NCBI RefSeq assembly: GCF_031877795.1
Contig: NC_133970.1
Span: forward strand, 44,925,538-44,989,537
Length of the DNA stretch: 64,000 nucleotides
Source of the DNA: Strix aluco
Lineage: Eukaryota; Chordata; Aves; Strigiformes; Strigidae
Reading direction: 5' to 3'
Shown here: positions 41,883-51,373 of the stretch, piece after piece
How positions within the stretch are numbered: position 1 is the first letter of the stretch
How the letters are laid out: the number at the start of each line of letters is the position of its first letter
Notes under the pieces: model-generated
What the model was told of the DNA's origin: nothing
The model's database searches: none
Seen by the model: the letters and a program-made list of their open reading frames with translations, nothing else
Program-made: the position numbers and the translations under genes

Positions 41883-42010
41883 TGACTGTAACTGCTGTTT
41901 TATTTTTAGCCTTTTGTAGAATTGTTTTAGGTATGCTGTGTTTTTTGAAGTTTTTCTAAACCTTAATTGATAAAGCTCTGAAACAAGTCTTGCAGGTGCA
42001 GCTGTAAAAC
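41865..42010 (+). other. Unassigned sequence between VLDLR segment and polypurine tract
   Basis: T-rich, no frame. It could be viral 3' non-coding sequence or host intron or UTR captured together with VLDLR. Confidence 0.35.
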
Positions 42011-42024
42011 AAAGAAGGGGGAGA
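42011..42024 (+). other. ERV-B polypurine tract
   Basis: AAAGAAGGGGGAGA immediately precedes the TGTGGG start of the 3' LTR, the normal place for the plus-strand primer. Confidence 0.8.
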
Positions 42025-42428
42025 TGTGGGAGGCATTGGCCTGTCAGCCTTGCACAGCCTCTGAATCAGCAGCTAGGCTTTGATGAGAAACAGGCCTTGG
42101 GAGAAAGATAAGAAGCTGCTGAGCTGTGCCAAGGTGGCAGAGGAAAACAACGGCCAGCTGCAACACTGAACTGTGGGAAAGTGCTGAGCTGTGAGAAGTT
42201 ACCACTGCGTGAACAGCACGTGAACGAGAGGGTGATTGGTCTGCACAGCGCGTGTTAGAGTGGTCTGATGCTGATAGGAGAAAAGGTTGATAGCTGTCTG
42301 ATTGCTGATTTGCTAATTATGAAGTAAGAGCTTTGGCGAGAGCATAAGTATGTACTATTGGAAAAATAAACAGCTTTGCTTGTTATAACTCTCATAGAGT
42401 TGTGCAGGTCCGATATCCTCCCGCAACA
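42025..42428 (+). repeat. ERV-B 3' LTR (complete, 404 bp)
   Basis: TGTGGGAGG..CCGCAACA. It includes AATAAA near 42367. It ends directly against the protease region of ERV-D. Confidence 0.92.
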
Positions 42429-42680
42429 AGTACCCAAGATACAAGGGGCTTCTGGGCCAGTTACAATGGGATGTTTTTCCCACTTGTCCCCGGTCAAGCT
42501 AACCTCGGCCTCCAGTACTGACAGTTCTTGACATCCGCCTGTCACTCCTGAGATCCAGATAGGTTCTGCCCCTCTATAACTTGATGGCATTAATGTACAC
42601 TGTGCCCCGGTGTCGATTAAAGCCTGGTACTTCTGTGGATTTGATGTGCCAGGCCATCGAATCCACACTGTCCAATACAC
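42429..42680 (-). pseudogene. pro: ERV-D protease (aspartic), truncated
   Basis: The minus-strand frame contains the catalytic ALIDTGAQCTLMP motif of retroviral proteases and a downstream CILG (flap/C-terminal ILG) motif. Downstream it is cut by the ERV-B LTR at 42428, so the rest of pro-pol is lost. Confidence 0.82.
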
Positions 42681-42870
42681 CCGATCATCCCTTTCCTCCT
42701 CCTGGCTGGAGGCAGGGGCCCTCTATTCCTGTTCTTGGTCAGAGTATTCACTGTCTGACCCTTGCCGTGCCAGGCCGGAGACTCCTTCATCAGGGCCAAG
42801 GGAGGTGATCTCAGTCTTCCTGTATCTGGGAGATCGCTGATTACTTTCTTGTGGTTTCACACCAGCTACA

Positions 42871-44316
42871 TTAACAACCTTCTTGGATGTCTTCTTCTTG
42901 GCAGGGGTCTTTCCTCGCAATTAATTCATGTACACGAGCTTCCAACTTGAAGGTGGGTTGACCATCCCACTTCCTCATGTCCTCCCCCTGGTCACGCAGG
43001 AAGAACCAAAGTTCGCCACGTGTCATGCGCCTGGGTTTCCCTTTCCCTCTGACTGGGGCGGAAGAGAACCGATTTCTTGGGGTGCTCCTGACATCCAGGG
43101 CGCTCGCCCGTAGAGATGAGGAGGTACCAAGACTCTCTTCAAAGTTCTGAAGCCAGGAAGAGACTGCCTCCACAGTTGGCGTACATCTTAGTCCTTCTCC
43201 CACATCCATTTCTGGATAGTACATCGCAGCCAAGCCGGCAGAATACGAGGATGGCGCACCTTTAATCACCTTCCTCCACATGGCCCGTGTGCACAGGACA
43301 TCCTCTGGATTTTTAGGGGCTTCATCATTATCTGGATCACTATAGATGACTTCCAGCACTGCTAGTTCTCTCAGGTACTGGACACCTTCATCCGCAGTAG
43401 CCCACTTCCCTGGGGAGTTGTCCGTAAGATCTTCCTTGAAAGGATATCTTGCTTTAACACTTGAAAGGAGCCGTCTCCACAGACTGCAAATTGCTGTCTC
43501 TTTTCCAATTCCCCTTTCAATTCCTCGATCTCTAGCAAGGGAACCCAGCTGTTGGGCTTCCTTATCTTCCAGCTGCTGAGCATCAGCCCCATTATCCCAG
43601 CATCGAAGCAGCCAGGCAGCAATCCGCTCACCCGGCTGGCGGCGATAGTCTTTCCGCAGATCTCGCAGTTCTGATGACGTCAGGGACCGGGTAGTTTCTG
43701 CCTCCTGTTTGAGTTCTGTTATTCCCTCTTCTGACCCCTTTGCTGAAGGACCCGCTTCTTCCTCCTCTTTTTCGTCCCTTATTAATCGAGGGTATGGCCC
43801 TGTTGTTCTCCTTGTCCACTGTTTCTTTTTTACTACTGGGGCAATCTCTGCTGTTGTTGTTTTTGTTTGAGTTCCCATCTCCACCACAGTCCTTTGAGAG
43901 CACTGAACTGCAGCTCGATAAGCACAGGCCAGGCCCCAGTACAGCGCTGGGAGTTGCTGATTTTCACTGGGATAGGCAAGGCACCCTTCTATCAGGTGTT
44001 GTGTCAATTTTGCGGGGTTGCTTGCCTGTTCAGGGGTAAGATCCCAGGCTACAGGAGGTGATAACCGTCCTAGGAATCTGCCCAAATCCTTCCACTCCCC
44101 CTGCCACCCAGGGACAGGCCGCCTCAGGGCACATTTTGGTATTGACTCACCCAAAATTTGCTTTCTCTTACACCAAATACATAACGAGCTCCACACAGCC
44201 CACAACAGGCGAACAGCATTAATGAACAGTATCAAAGAGCTAACATAAGGGTGAATAAGTACCTCGGGAGCCTGCAGAATAAAACCACTCATGATGTTCC
44301 CAATTTCTTCCAGCAT
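42871..44316 (-). CDS. gag: ERV-D Gag-like open frame (481 codons)
   Basis: The frame starts MLEEIGNIMSG and is open to 42871. It begins with a hydrophobic segment (about residues 23-48, SLILFINAVRLLWAVWSSLC), followed by a WDLTPEQ motif and the same conserved blocks as ERV-C Gag. No CCHC knuckle is seen. The upstream primer site and LTR are in the correct order. The likely role is virion or particle assembly. The protein is complete or nearly so, but its pro-pol is truncated. Confidence 0.75.
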   Translation of the reverse strand: MLEEIGNIMSGFILQAPEVLIHPYVSSLILFINAVRLLWAVWSSLCIWCKRKQILGESIPKCALRRPVPGWQGEWKDLGRFLGRLSPPVAWDLTPEQASNPAKLTQHLIEGCLAYPSENQQLPALYWGLACAYRAAVQCSQRTVVEMGTQTKTTTAEIAPVVKKKQWTRRTTGPYPRLIRDEKEEEEAGPSAKGSEEGITELKQEAETTRSLTSSELRDLRKDYRRQPGERIAAWLLRCWDNGADAQQLEDKEAQQLGSLARDRGIERGIGKETAICSLWRRLLSSVKARYPFKEDLTDNSPGKWATADEGVQYLRELAVLEVIYSDPDNDEAPKNPEDVLCTRAMWRKVIKGAPSSYSAGLAAMYYPEMDVGEGLRCTPTVEAVSSWLQNFEESLGTSSSLRASALDVRSTPRNRFSSAPVRGKGKPRRMTRGELWFFLRDQGEDMRKWDGQPTFKLEARVHELIARKDPCQEEDIQEGC

Positions 44317-44439
44317 GTTCCCGAGCTTAGCAAAATCAAGATAAGCAGAGCAATCAACAAACCCGTGACCAGCACAAGAGCTTGTCGCTTACTAACTGCT
44401 ATAGCTATAGCACAATTAATATAAAACTGCCGTTGTCCT

Positions 44440-44457
44440 GCCCCACGTTGGGCGCCA
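44440..44457 (-). other. ERV-D primer-binding site, tRNA-Lys type
   Basis: The minus strand reads TGGCGCCCAACGTGGGGC, identical to the ERV-C site, a few bases inside the LTR. Confidence 0.88.
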
Positions 44458-44465
44458 AAAAAGAC

Positions 44466-44991
44466 TGTGGTGGTTTGACCTTGGCTAAATGCCAGGTACC
44501 CACCAAGTCGCTCTATCACTTCCCCCCCCTTCCCCCTTCTTTTTTTTCTCAACAGGGCAAAGAGGGGAAAGAAAATAAGATAGGGAAAAAAACCCAACCC
44601 TTGTGGGTAAAACAAAAGCAGTTTTAATATAAGCAAAGCGAAGCAAAGGTCCGCGCGCGGAAGCAAAAAAAGCAAACAGATTTATTCTCTACTTCCCATG
44701 AACAGGCGATGTCGGGCCTTCTCAGGAAGCAGGGCTCCCATACGCGGAGGGGTTGCCTCGGAGGACCAAGGGTGACCCCACCCCTTCCTCCTTTCTCCCA
44801 GCTTTATACTGAGCAGACGTCAGATGGTCTGGAATATCCCTTTGGTCAGTTGGGGTCAGCTGTCCTGGTTGTGTCCCCTCCCAAGATCTTGCCCACCCCG
44901 TCCCACTGTGGGGGGGGGAAATGTCGGAAAGAGCCTTGGTGCTGTGTAAGCACCACTCAGCAGTAGCCACACCACCAGGGTGCTATCAACA
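44466..44991 (-). repeat. ERV-D 5' LTR (526 bp)
   Basis: On the plus strand TGTGGTGGTTTGACC..GCTATCAACA. The solo copy at 62712-63237 has the same length, which fixes both ends. Only two bases (CC) separate it from the ERV-E LTR. Confidence 0.9.
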
Positions 44992-44993
44992 CC

Positions 44994-45376
44994 TGTGGAA
45001 TTGCTGGAGAACAACGAACATGTTATGAGCGATCCAGACCAAGGGGCCTCACTGTAACAACAGGCTGCAGCTGTGTTCAAGGACATAAGCAAGGCCGAGA
45101 TAGATTGAGAAACTACATTCCTGGGCAAAAGATAAAGAAGTTGGACTGTCGAAAACAGGATGCCTACCTAGTGGGAGAGCAGCGCGTGGCCACCACACCG
45201 GGACCAATCATAGAGGGCAGAAGGACGCGTGAACAAGTAGCTTTAGCCTATTAGCAATAAGATAGCGGCGCGTGAAGCCTGTGATAGTGTATAAATTGCT
45301 GTGTAGCCTTTAATAAAGTGGCATCAACTTGATCACATTGGTCATTTAAGTTGTGTCTGGGACTTCCGCGTCAGCA
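44994..45376 (+). repeat. ERV-E 5' LTR
   Basis: TGTGGAATT..GCGTCAGCA, with a TATA box (GTGTATAAATT, about 45286) and AATAAA near 45312. Same length as the 3' copy. Confidence 0.92.
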
Positions 45377-45378
45377 AG

Positions 45379-45396
45379 TGGCGCCCAAACAGGGAC
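45379..45396 (+). other. ERV-E primer-binding site, tRNA-Lys3-like
   Basis: TGGCGCCCAAACAGGGAC differs from the tRNA-Lys3 complement at one base and lies two bases after the LTR. Confidence 0.85.
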
Positions 45397-45593
45397 CTGC
45401 AAGAGCCTTATCGGAAGTATGCAGGACTCAAACCCTGGGGAATCGGGACCCTCCCGTCGGTGCTCGCCCGAGCAAGAGAAGACGGCCCAGAGGGGGCAGA
45501 AGCAGCCGTAGCAGGCGCTGCCCCGGCGCCCGGGAAGACGCGCGCGCAATCGCCGGGAATCTCGCCCTGATCAGGTGAGCGGCTGGGGAGGAG

Positions 45594-47473
45594 ATGGGGT
45601 CCGTGCTAAGCAAAGATGAAGCGGCAGTGGTTAAGCTCCTCCAACATATACTCTCTAAGAGAGGATTATCTTATGATGAGGGGAACCTGAGGAGGGTGCT
45701 GTTGTGGGCTCGGCAGCACGATTTATGAAAAGATCGGTGCGGCACTGTGGGACGACATTAGCTCAGGCTCTAAAGACAGTGGGAAACTCTCCACCGTGTG
45801 GAGATTGGTCCTAGACACTCTGACAGAACTGAAAGCAGAACGGCAGACCCCCACCTCCGCTTTCGCTGCCTGGTCAGCAGAGGCAGAACGCGCTGGCGCT
45901 CAGGATTCCGCTACTGCTGGGACGTTCGTGGGATCCCTGTTCCCCAAGGCAGCTCCTAAAAGGAGGGACGGGGACGCCTCACGCGCAGCACCCGTGCGGC
46001 AGGGAAATCAAGGGCAAAAATCAACAGATTTACCACCGCTTGAGTCCCCTCCTCAAGCTCAAAGGAACCATCCCCGGAGCGCCCCACCCAACCCCACGCC
46101 CGCCGCCGCCTCGCCAGAGGACGGTGCCGACCCAGCCCTGCCCCCGTCCTCGCCCTCGTCACCGCGATCGGTGCATGGACAATCTTGTGATGGTTTACAA
46201 GATCCACGCTTGTGAGAACTAACGAGAAAACTAGAGCAACTTGAAATGCGAATGAAGGAAGCGGCTCAGCCTATTCCTACGGCACCACCGCCGCCCCCTC
46301 TTCCGATTAACCCCTTTTTTCCCAACACTGGGGGGGGGTGGTCGGGAGGAAACAGTGGCAATCGGGCCACGGCCATCGTCGGCTCAAATGGGAGGGGGGG
46401 CACTGGGAGGCGCGGGTGGTAATGGTAATCCAGCACATTGATGGTGGGGAGTTATTCGGGATGCAATAATAGAGGGGCAGTTTAACGAGCTGGGACCAAT
46501 GATGTTTCCGGTAACAGTAACCCCACAAGGCAAGGAGTGGGAGGCCTGAGACTGGAAAGTGATTAAGGAGGCAAAATTAGCAGTAACACAATATGGGTTG
46601 AAATCACCATATACTAATTCAGTAATTTAGCAGATTTTCACAGCACATTTATTAACTCTGTATGACGTGCGCATGATTGTACAAACCTTACTAACAGCTT
46701 CCCAACAATTGCAATTTTTCCAACGCTGGCAAGTGGCCTGCGAGGCTGCGGCAGCCACACCCCGTCAGCGAGGAGACCCTCTACATGGGGTGCAAGCTTA
46801 GATGCTGATGGGTGCAGGCCCTTTTGCCAACCCAGATTGGCAAGCAGGGTTTCAACCGGAAGTGTTACGCTTAACCCAAGAATTAGCCCTAAAAACGGTT
46901 TTAGCTGTACACGATGAAAAGGCGGCGCCAGCATTTACAGGAGTAAGACAGGGGCCCACGGAGCCCTGTCCAAAATTTATTGCTAGACTACATGCCGCTA
47001 TTAATGGTAATCCTGATTTAAATGATGAAATGAAAGTTAAATCTCTTGATGTGCTTGCTTATGATAATGCTAATGAGAAAACTAAGAAAGTCTTAAGCCT
47101 CCTACCGCGAGAATCTACTGCAGGTCAGCTGCTGGAGGCAGCAGAGCGAATGCTTGACCAGGAGAAAGCTGCCTCTATGGCTGCTGCGGTGGGAGCTGCA
47201 GTAACACCAATTGTCAGAGGCAAGCAGAATAAAGGGAAGCGAGATAAGAAGTGTTTTAATTGTGGGAAACTGGGTCATTTTAAAGCAGAATGTCAACAAA
47301 AATGGTGTGAGCACTGTCAAACAGATAGCCATTATGCTCGTGTGTGTCGGAAGAGGGGAAACAGGAGGCAGAGCGCGCCCCGCCCTCGCGCGACAACACA
47401 AGTCCAGGGTGCTTGGACCGCTGCTCCGCTGCCACCTCCGGAAGCGCAGGGGTGGACTTGGCAACAGCAGTAG
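45594..47473 (+). pseudogene. gag: ERV-E gag (matrix, capsid, nucleocapsid), broken
   Basis: The start MGSVLSKDEAAVVKLL is followed by TGA at 45726-45728 after 44 codons, where a deletion and frameshift are apparent. Matrix resumes in another frame (FYEKIGAALWDD) and leads to a Pro-rich linker with TGA at 46213. Capsid is visible at about 46430-47200 with at least three in-frame stops (in EA-DW, VI-QIF and QA-ML contexts). Nucleocapsid is intact, with a CCHC knuckle CFNCGKLGHFKAEC and a second CEHCQTDSHYARVC. Open frame 46802-47473 covers the capsid C-terminus and nucleocapsid. Confidence 0.88.
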
Positions 47474-48132
47474 CTATTACACTTACAGACACTACAATAC
47501 ATCTGGTTGATTCTAATCTGGTGGGACCTCTGGGTCATGGTTTAAGTGCCTTATTAATTGGACGTTCCTCAGCATCTAAAAAAGGTATTTTTGTCATCCC
47601 AGGACTTATTGATGCTGACTTTGAGGGAACAATTAAAATCATGGTATACACACTTACTCCTCCTTTGACTATCATGGAGGGATCGAAAATTGCTCAGCTA
47701 ATTCCATTTGAATCAAAAGTGCCTAATGCAGAACAAAAGAAGAGAGGTGAAAAAGGCTTTGGGTCCACCGGACAACCAGATGTTTTGTTAGCCATGGACA
47801 TTAGTCGGGGGAAGCCAGAGGAGCAGATGGAGATGAGACACCCTAATGGACAGACGAGTAAATTACGAATGCTCATTGACACTGGAGCAGATGTCACAAT
47901 TGTACCACTTTATCTATGGCCTAGTCAGTGGCCTTTACTGCCTGCTAATACAGGAATTCTAGGGGTTGGAGGAACTCAAGTCACATCCATCAGCAGAGAC
48001 ACAATAGCATTTATGTTTCCGGATGGCAAGGTAGTAACCACACGTCCCTATGTGATGCACTCACCTGTGGCACTGGTGGGCAGAGATCTGCTCAGTCAAA
48101 TGGGAGCTCGATTGATTACTTCGCCTTTTTAG
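47344..48132 (+). CDS. pro: ERV-E dUTPase-protease open frame
   Basis: The frame contains dUTPase motifs (SAGVDLATA, GVDADFEG-type GLIDADFEGTIKI, GSKIAQLIPF) followed by a retroviral protease with LIDTGADVTIVP and a C-terminal GRDLL motif. It overlaps gag in the -1 frame and pol follows in the next -1 frame. The annotated start is the first ATG; the translated product would begin at the frameshift near 47362. It is uninterrupted, unlike its neighbours. The dUTPase-in-pro layout is diagnostic of betaretrovirus-type viruses. Confidence 0.85.
   Translation: MSEEGKQEAERAPPSRDNTSPGCLDRCSAATSGSAGVDLATAVAITLTDTTIHLVDSNLVGPLGHGLSALLIGRSSASKKGIFVIPGLIDADFEGTIKIMVYTLTPPLTIMEGSKIAQLIPFESKVPNAEQKKRGEKGFGSTGQPDVLLAMDISRGKPEEQMEMRHPNGQTSKLRMLIDTGADVTIVPLYLWPSQWPLLPANTGILGVGGTQVTSISRDTIAFMFPDGKVVTTRPYVMHSPVALVGRDLLSQMGARLITSPF
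47356..47362 (+). promoter_or_regulatory. Predicted gag-pro -1 ribosomal frameshift site GGGAAAC
   Basis: G GGA AAC lies in exact X XXY YYZ phase with the gag frame (codons AGG GGA AAC), inside the gag/pro overlap. It is followed by a GC-rich stretch able to fold. The same heptamer is known at gag-pro junctions of primate betaretroviruses. Confidence 0.75.
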
Positions 48133-50750
48133 GCGCGGCCACGGTAGAGCAGCCAATCCTAAAATTAACCTGGAAAACTGATGATCCCATATGGATTGAC
48201 CAGTGGCCGCTGAAACTGGACCGGCTGCAAATTATTAATGATTTGGTACAGGAACAGCTAGATGCCGGACATATCCTGCCTTCAACTAGCCCATGGAACA
48301 CGCCGATTTTTACAATTCAGAAAAAGTCTGGGAAATGGCGTCTGTTACATGATTTGAGAGCGATTAATGCGGTTATCTGTGACATGGGCACCTTACAACC
48401 TGGTTTGCCTTCCCCAGTAATGTTACCTGAAGGCTGGGATCTGGTAGTTATCGATCTAAAAGACTGCTTCTTTACAATCCCCTTACATCCAGAGGATGCT
48501 GAAAGGTTTGCCTTTACAGTGCCATCGATTAATAAGGCCAAACCAGCAAAGAGGTATCATTGGGTGGTGCTACCACAAGGGATGAAAAATTCACCCACGA
48601 TCTGTCAGTCTTTCGTCGCGTGGGCTCTGGAACCCATCCAAAAACAGTATCCTCATTTACTCATTTATCATTACATGGATGAGATCTTAGTGGCAGGAAA
48701 ACAACTGGACTGTGAGACAATATTGGGCCAGCTAACATGCAGTCTCAGGGAGAGGGGATTAGAGATAGCACCAGAGAAAATTCAGAAACAGGGACCATGG
48801 CTGTATCTGGGCTGGATTATTACAAACGCAGTGATTCGCCCTCAAAAGGTTAAAATCAACACAAAAATAGAAACATTGTCTGATGCGCAGAGATTAATTG
48901 GGGATATCCAGTGGGTTCGTAATATCTGTGGAATTACGAACGATGATCTGAAACCTTTGATGCCACTCCTGGGCACGTCTGTACAAGCTCAGGAGCGCCG
49001 TCAACTGGATGAGGATCAACAGCAAGCTTTACAAGTAATTAGCAATAAAATCATGACAACTTATACTCACAGGTGACTGGATGATAAAGCTCTTTCTTTT
49101 ATGATAGTTAACTCTGGGGGTAAACGTGAACACCCATTGGGGCTTATTATTCAGTTGAGTGAAACAAAACCAAATTTACGAATTTTAGAATGGATTTTTC
49201 TCCCTTTCCAGCCCAGAAACACAGTAGTTACACGTCCTGAATTATTTTCACAGCTTGTCATAAAAGGGAGGCAGCGAATTTTAGACATCTCAGGCATCGA
49301 ACCAGCAGTCATCTATATACCTGTATCTCAGTTTTATTTAGATTGGTTATTAACCGCTTCAACTGCCTTTCAAATAGCAATTGCTGATTTTTTAGGTACT
49401 ATCACCAATAGTTATCCATCAGCCAAGCTTTTGTCATTATTATGCCATCAGCGGTTTGTACATTTACCCTTGCGATCAGAGGTTCCAGTAGAAGGGATAA
49501 CTGTCTTCACTGATGCTGGACAAAAATCTCGAAGGGCTGCAGTCACCTGGAAGGAAGGGGACACCTGGGAACATCAAATACTCCCTGGAGTGCCTGGTGA
49601 CTCTTTACAGACTTTAGAACTTCGAGCTGTTATCTGGACATTTCAATGCTGGTCTCAAGAACCTCTCAATATAGTATCAGACTCATTGTATGTTGTGGGA
49701 ACAGTACAACGTCTGGAAAACAGCATGGTGAAACCTGTACGAAATCCTGTGTTACATACTTTGTTGTTACAATTGCTGATGCTTTTGAACCAACGTCAGG
49801 ATGAATATTTTATTATGCACATCCGCAGTCATCAACAATGTGGAGGCCTTGCGTTGGGAAACGCCTGGGCCGATCAGCTTGTCGCTCCAGCCTGGACGGG
49901 CCCTGCTGTTAACACCTTTGAACAGGCCAGGCTGTCACACCAGTTTTTTCACCAGTCGGCAAAAATGTTAGCCAGACAATTTCACATTCCTGTGGCTGAT
50001 GCTAGAGGAATTGTGCAATCCTGTCCTGACTGCCAGAAGATAGGAGTCGGCCTCGGTTTGGGGGTGAACCCTCGAGGACTCCAACCTCTACAACTCTGGC
50101 AAATGGACGTGACCCATATCCCAGAATTTGGCAGGCTTAAATATGTGCATGTCTCTAGTGATACCTTTTCTCTAGCGCTCTGGGCAACAGCACAAACAGG
50201 AGAAACAGCACAGCATGTCATTAAACATATGCATGCTGCAATCATGGCACTGGGTGTGCCCGCACAGATCAAAACCGATAATGGTCTGGTCTACACTTCT
50301 CGAAAATTTACTCATTTTTGTCAACTCTGGGGTATATGTCACATCACAGGTATACCACATTCCCCCATGGGGCAAGCCATAGTGGAGAGAGCGCATCAAA
50401 CCTTGAAAGTGCTTTTGCAAAAACAAAAAGGGGGAGAGGTCTTGGCTGCTGCAGAACCACTTGCAAAAGCGGTGTATGTGTTAAAGTACTTACGGTTCAC
50501 AGGTGATAGAGATGAACCACCAGTAATAATACATAGTTTGGGTTTGAAATCTGGTATAAACCAATGTGACAATAATGTTGTTGTTCAATACAGGGATGTC
50601 GTTACAGGAGAATGGAAAGGACCTGCAGAACTAAGAATGACCAGTCGTGGATATGCTTGTGTTGTTACAGATACCGGCGTCAGATGGGTACCGAGTCGAT
50701 GGGTGCAGCCCTGGAAAGGGGAAGTCAGGAAGAACGACACAGAGCACTAG
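48117..50750 (+). pseudogene. pol: ERV-E pol (reverse transcriptase, RNase H, integrase) with one nonsense codon
   Basis: RT is open to 49076: VIDLKDCFFTIPL holds the first catalytic Asp, but the catalytic box reads YMDE rather than YMDD. TGA at 49074-49076 interrupts the frame, which then continues in the same phase to 50750. RNase H shows TVFTDAG and SDSLYVVG. Integrase shows the HHCC zinc domain (HQFFHQSA, SCPDCQK), WQMDVTHI (Asp 1), KTDNGLVYTS (Asp 2) and GQAIVERAHQTL (Glu). The C-terminal domain is present. The 549-codon RNase H-integrase part is intact. Confidence 0.92.
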
Positions 50751-51300
50751 GCTCACTCACAGGTCCTAGGCAGGGGTTTATGCTTGTGTCTCTACAGGTA
50801 ACAATTCGTCTACGTAGGCCCCTGCGAACTGGATGAAGCACCCTGTGTTTTGAGGCACTTCAGAGACACCAACATCGACTGCACCTGGTTCTGACCTCGT
50901 TGCTAACAGTGCTACATCCAGCAAACAGAGAAGCCTTTTGTCTTTTACCGGGTTTGCAGTCATTTTGCGCGGCTGTTCGAATACAACCACTTACCACAGA
51001 TCAGACAGAGGGACACGACATAGCTTGTAGGGGGCTTGGTTTGAATTGCCGACCCTCGGTTTTAATCGATTTTATACTGAAGCAAGTTGGTTGTCTGACT
51101 TGGTAGACGAGCCAACATATCAGTAATCTGCTAATAATACAGAAAGGCAGGCTTAAGTTTTTAGAAAGCAGCAGTAGTTTTTTTAAAGTTTTAGGCTTAA
51201 TTGAAAACCTTGGACAAAGGGTTTTAGCAGAAATTAGCTCTGAAGCTTTGTAGACGTTTGGCTTTGCAGTGTGTTAATTAGAACAATAAGATAGTAGATA
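50751..51300 (+). other. ERV-E pol-env interval
   Basis: No open protein is recognised. It probably holds remnants of the env leader and the env splice acceptor region. Confidence 0.4.
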
Positions 51301-51373
51301 AGAGTTGTGGTGTTGGGAAAAACAGTCCACGAAGCTGGCAGGTGTACCAGGACAACTGAAAAAGGGAGGTGAA

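Larger units (their letters stand above)
36527..42428 (+). mobile_element. ERV-B: degenerate provirus with captured VLDLR sequence
   Basis: Layout: 5' LTR lacking its first 51 bases, primer site, gag matrix start, an unexplained 0.57-kb insert, dUTPase/protease remnant, reverse transcriptase remnant split by a nested LTR, integrase remnants, an env-region block shared with ERV-A, the VLDLR segment, a polypurine tract and a complete 3' LTR. Aligned over 353 bases without gaps, the LTRs differ at about 8 positions (about 2.3%, all transitions, counted by eye). That is modest for coding regions so badly broken, which suggests that many defects predate this insertion. The left edge abuts ERV-C (plus) and the right edge ERV-D (minus), so it does not lie in one simple target. 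Confidence 0.88.
42429..44991 (-). mobile_element. ERV-D: 5' part of an ERVL-like provirus on the minus strand (LTR, gag, protease)
   Basis: Reading leftwards: LTR 44991-44466, tRNA-Lys type primer site, gag frame, protease start, then truncation at 42429 by the ERV-B LTR. The Gag is homologous to that of ERV-C, but the LTR is a different sequence with solo copies elsewhere (62712-63237). Pol and the 3' LTR are missing. Confidence 0.85.

Noticed and set aside
45594-47473. Cytidine-deaminase hypermutation as the cause of ERV-E stops
   Set aside because: Some stops fit TGG-to-TGA, but others do not, and too few sites can be compared without an intact relative.
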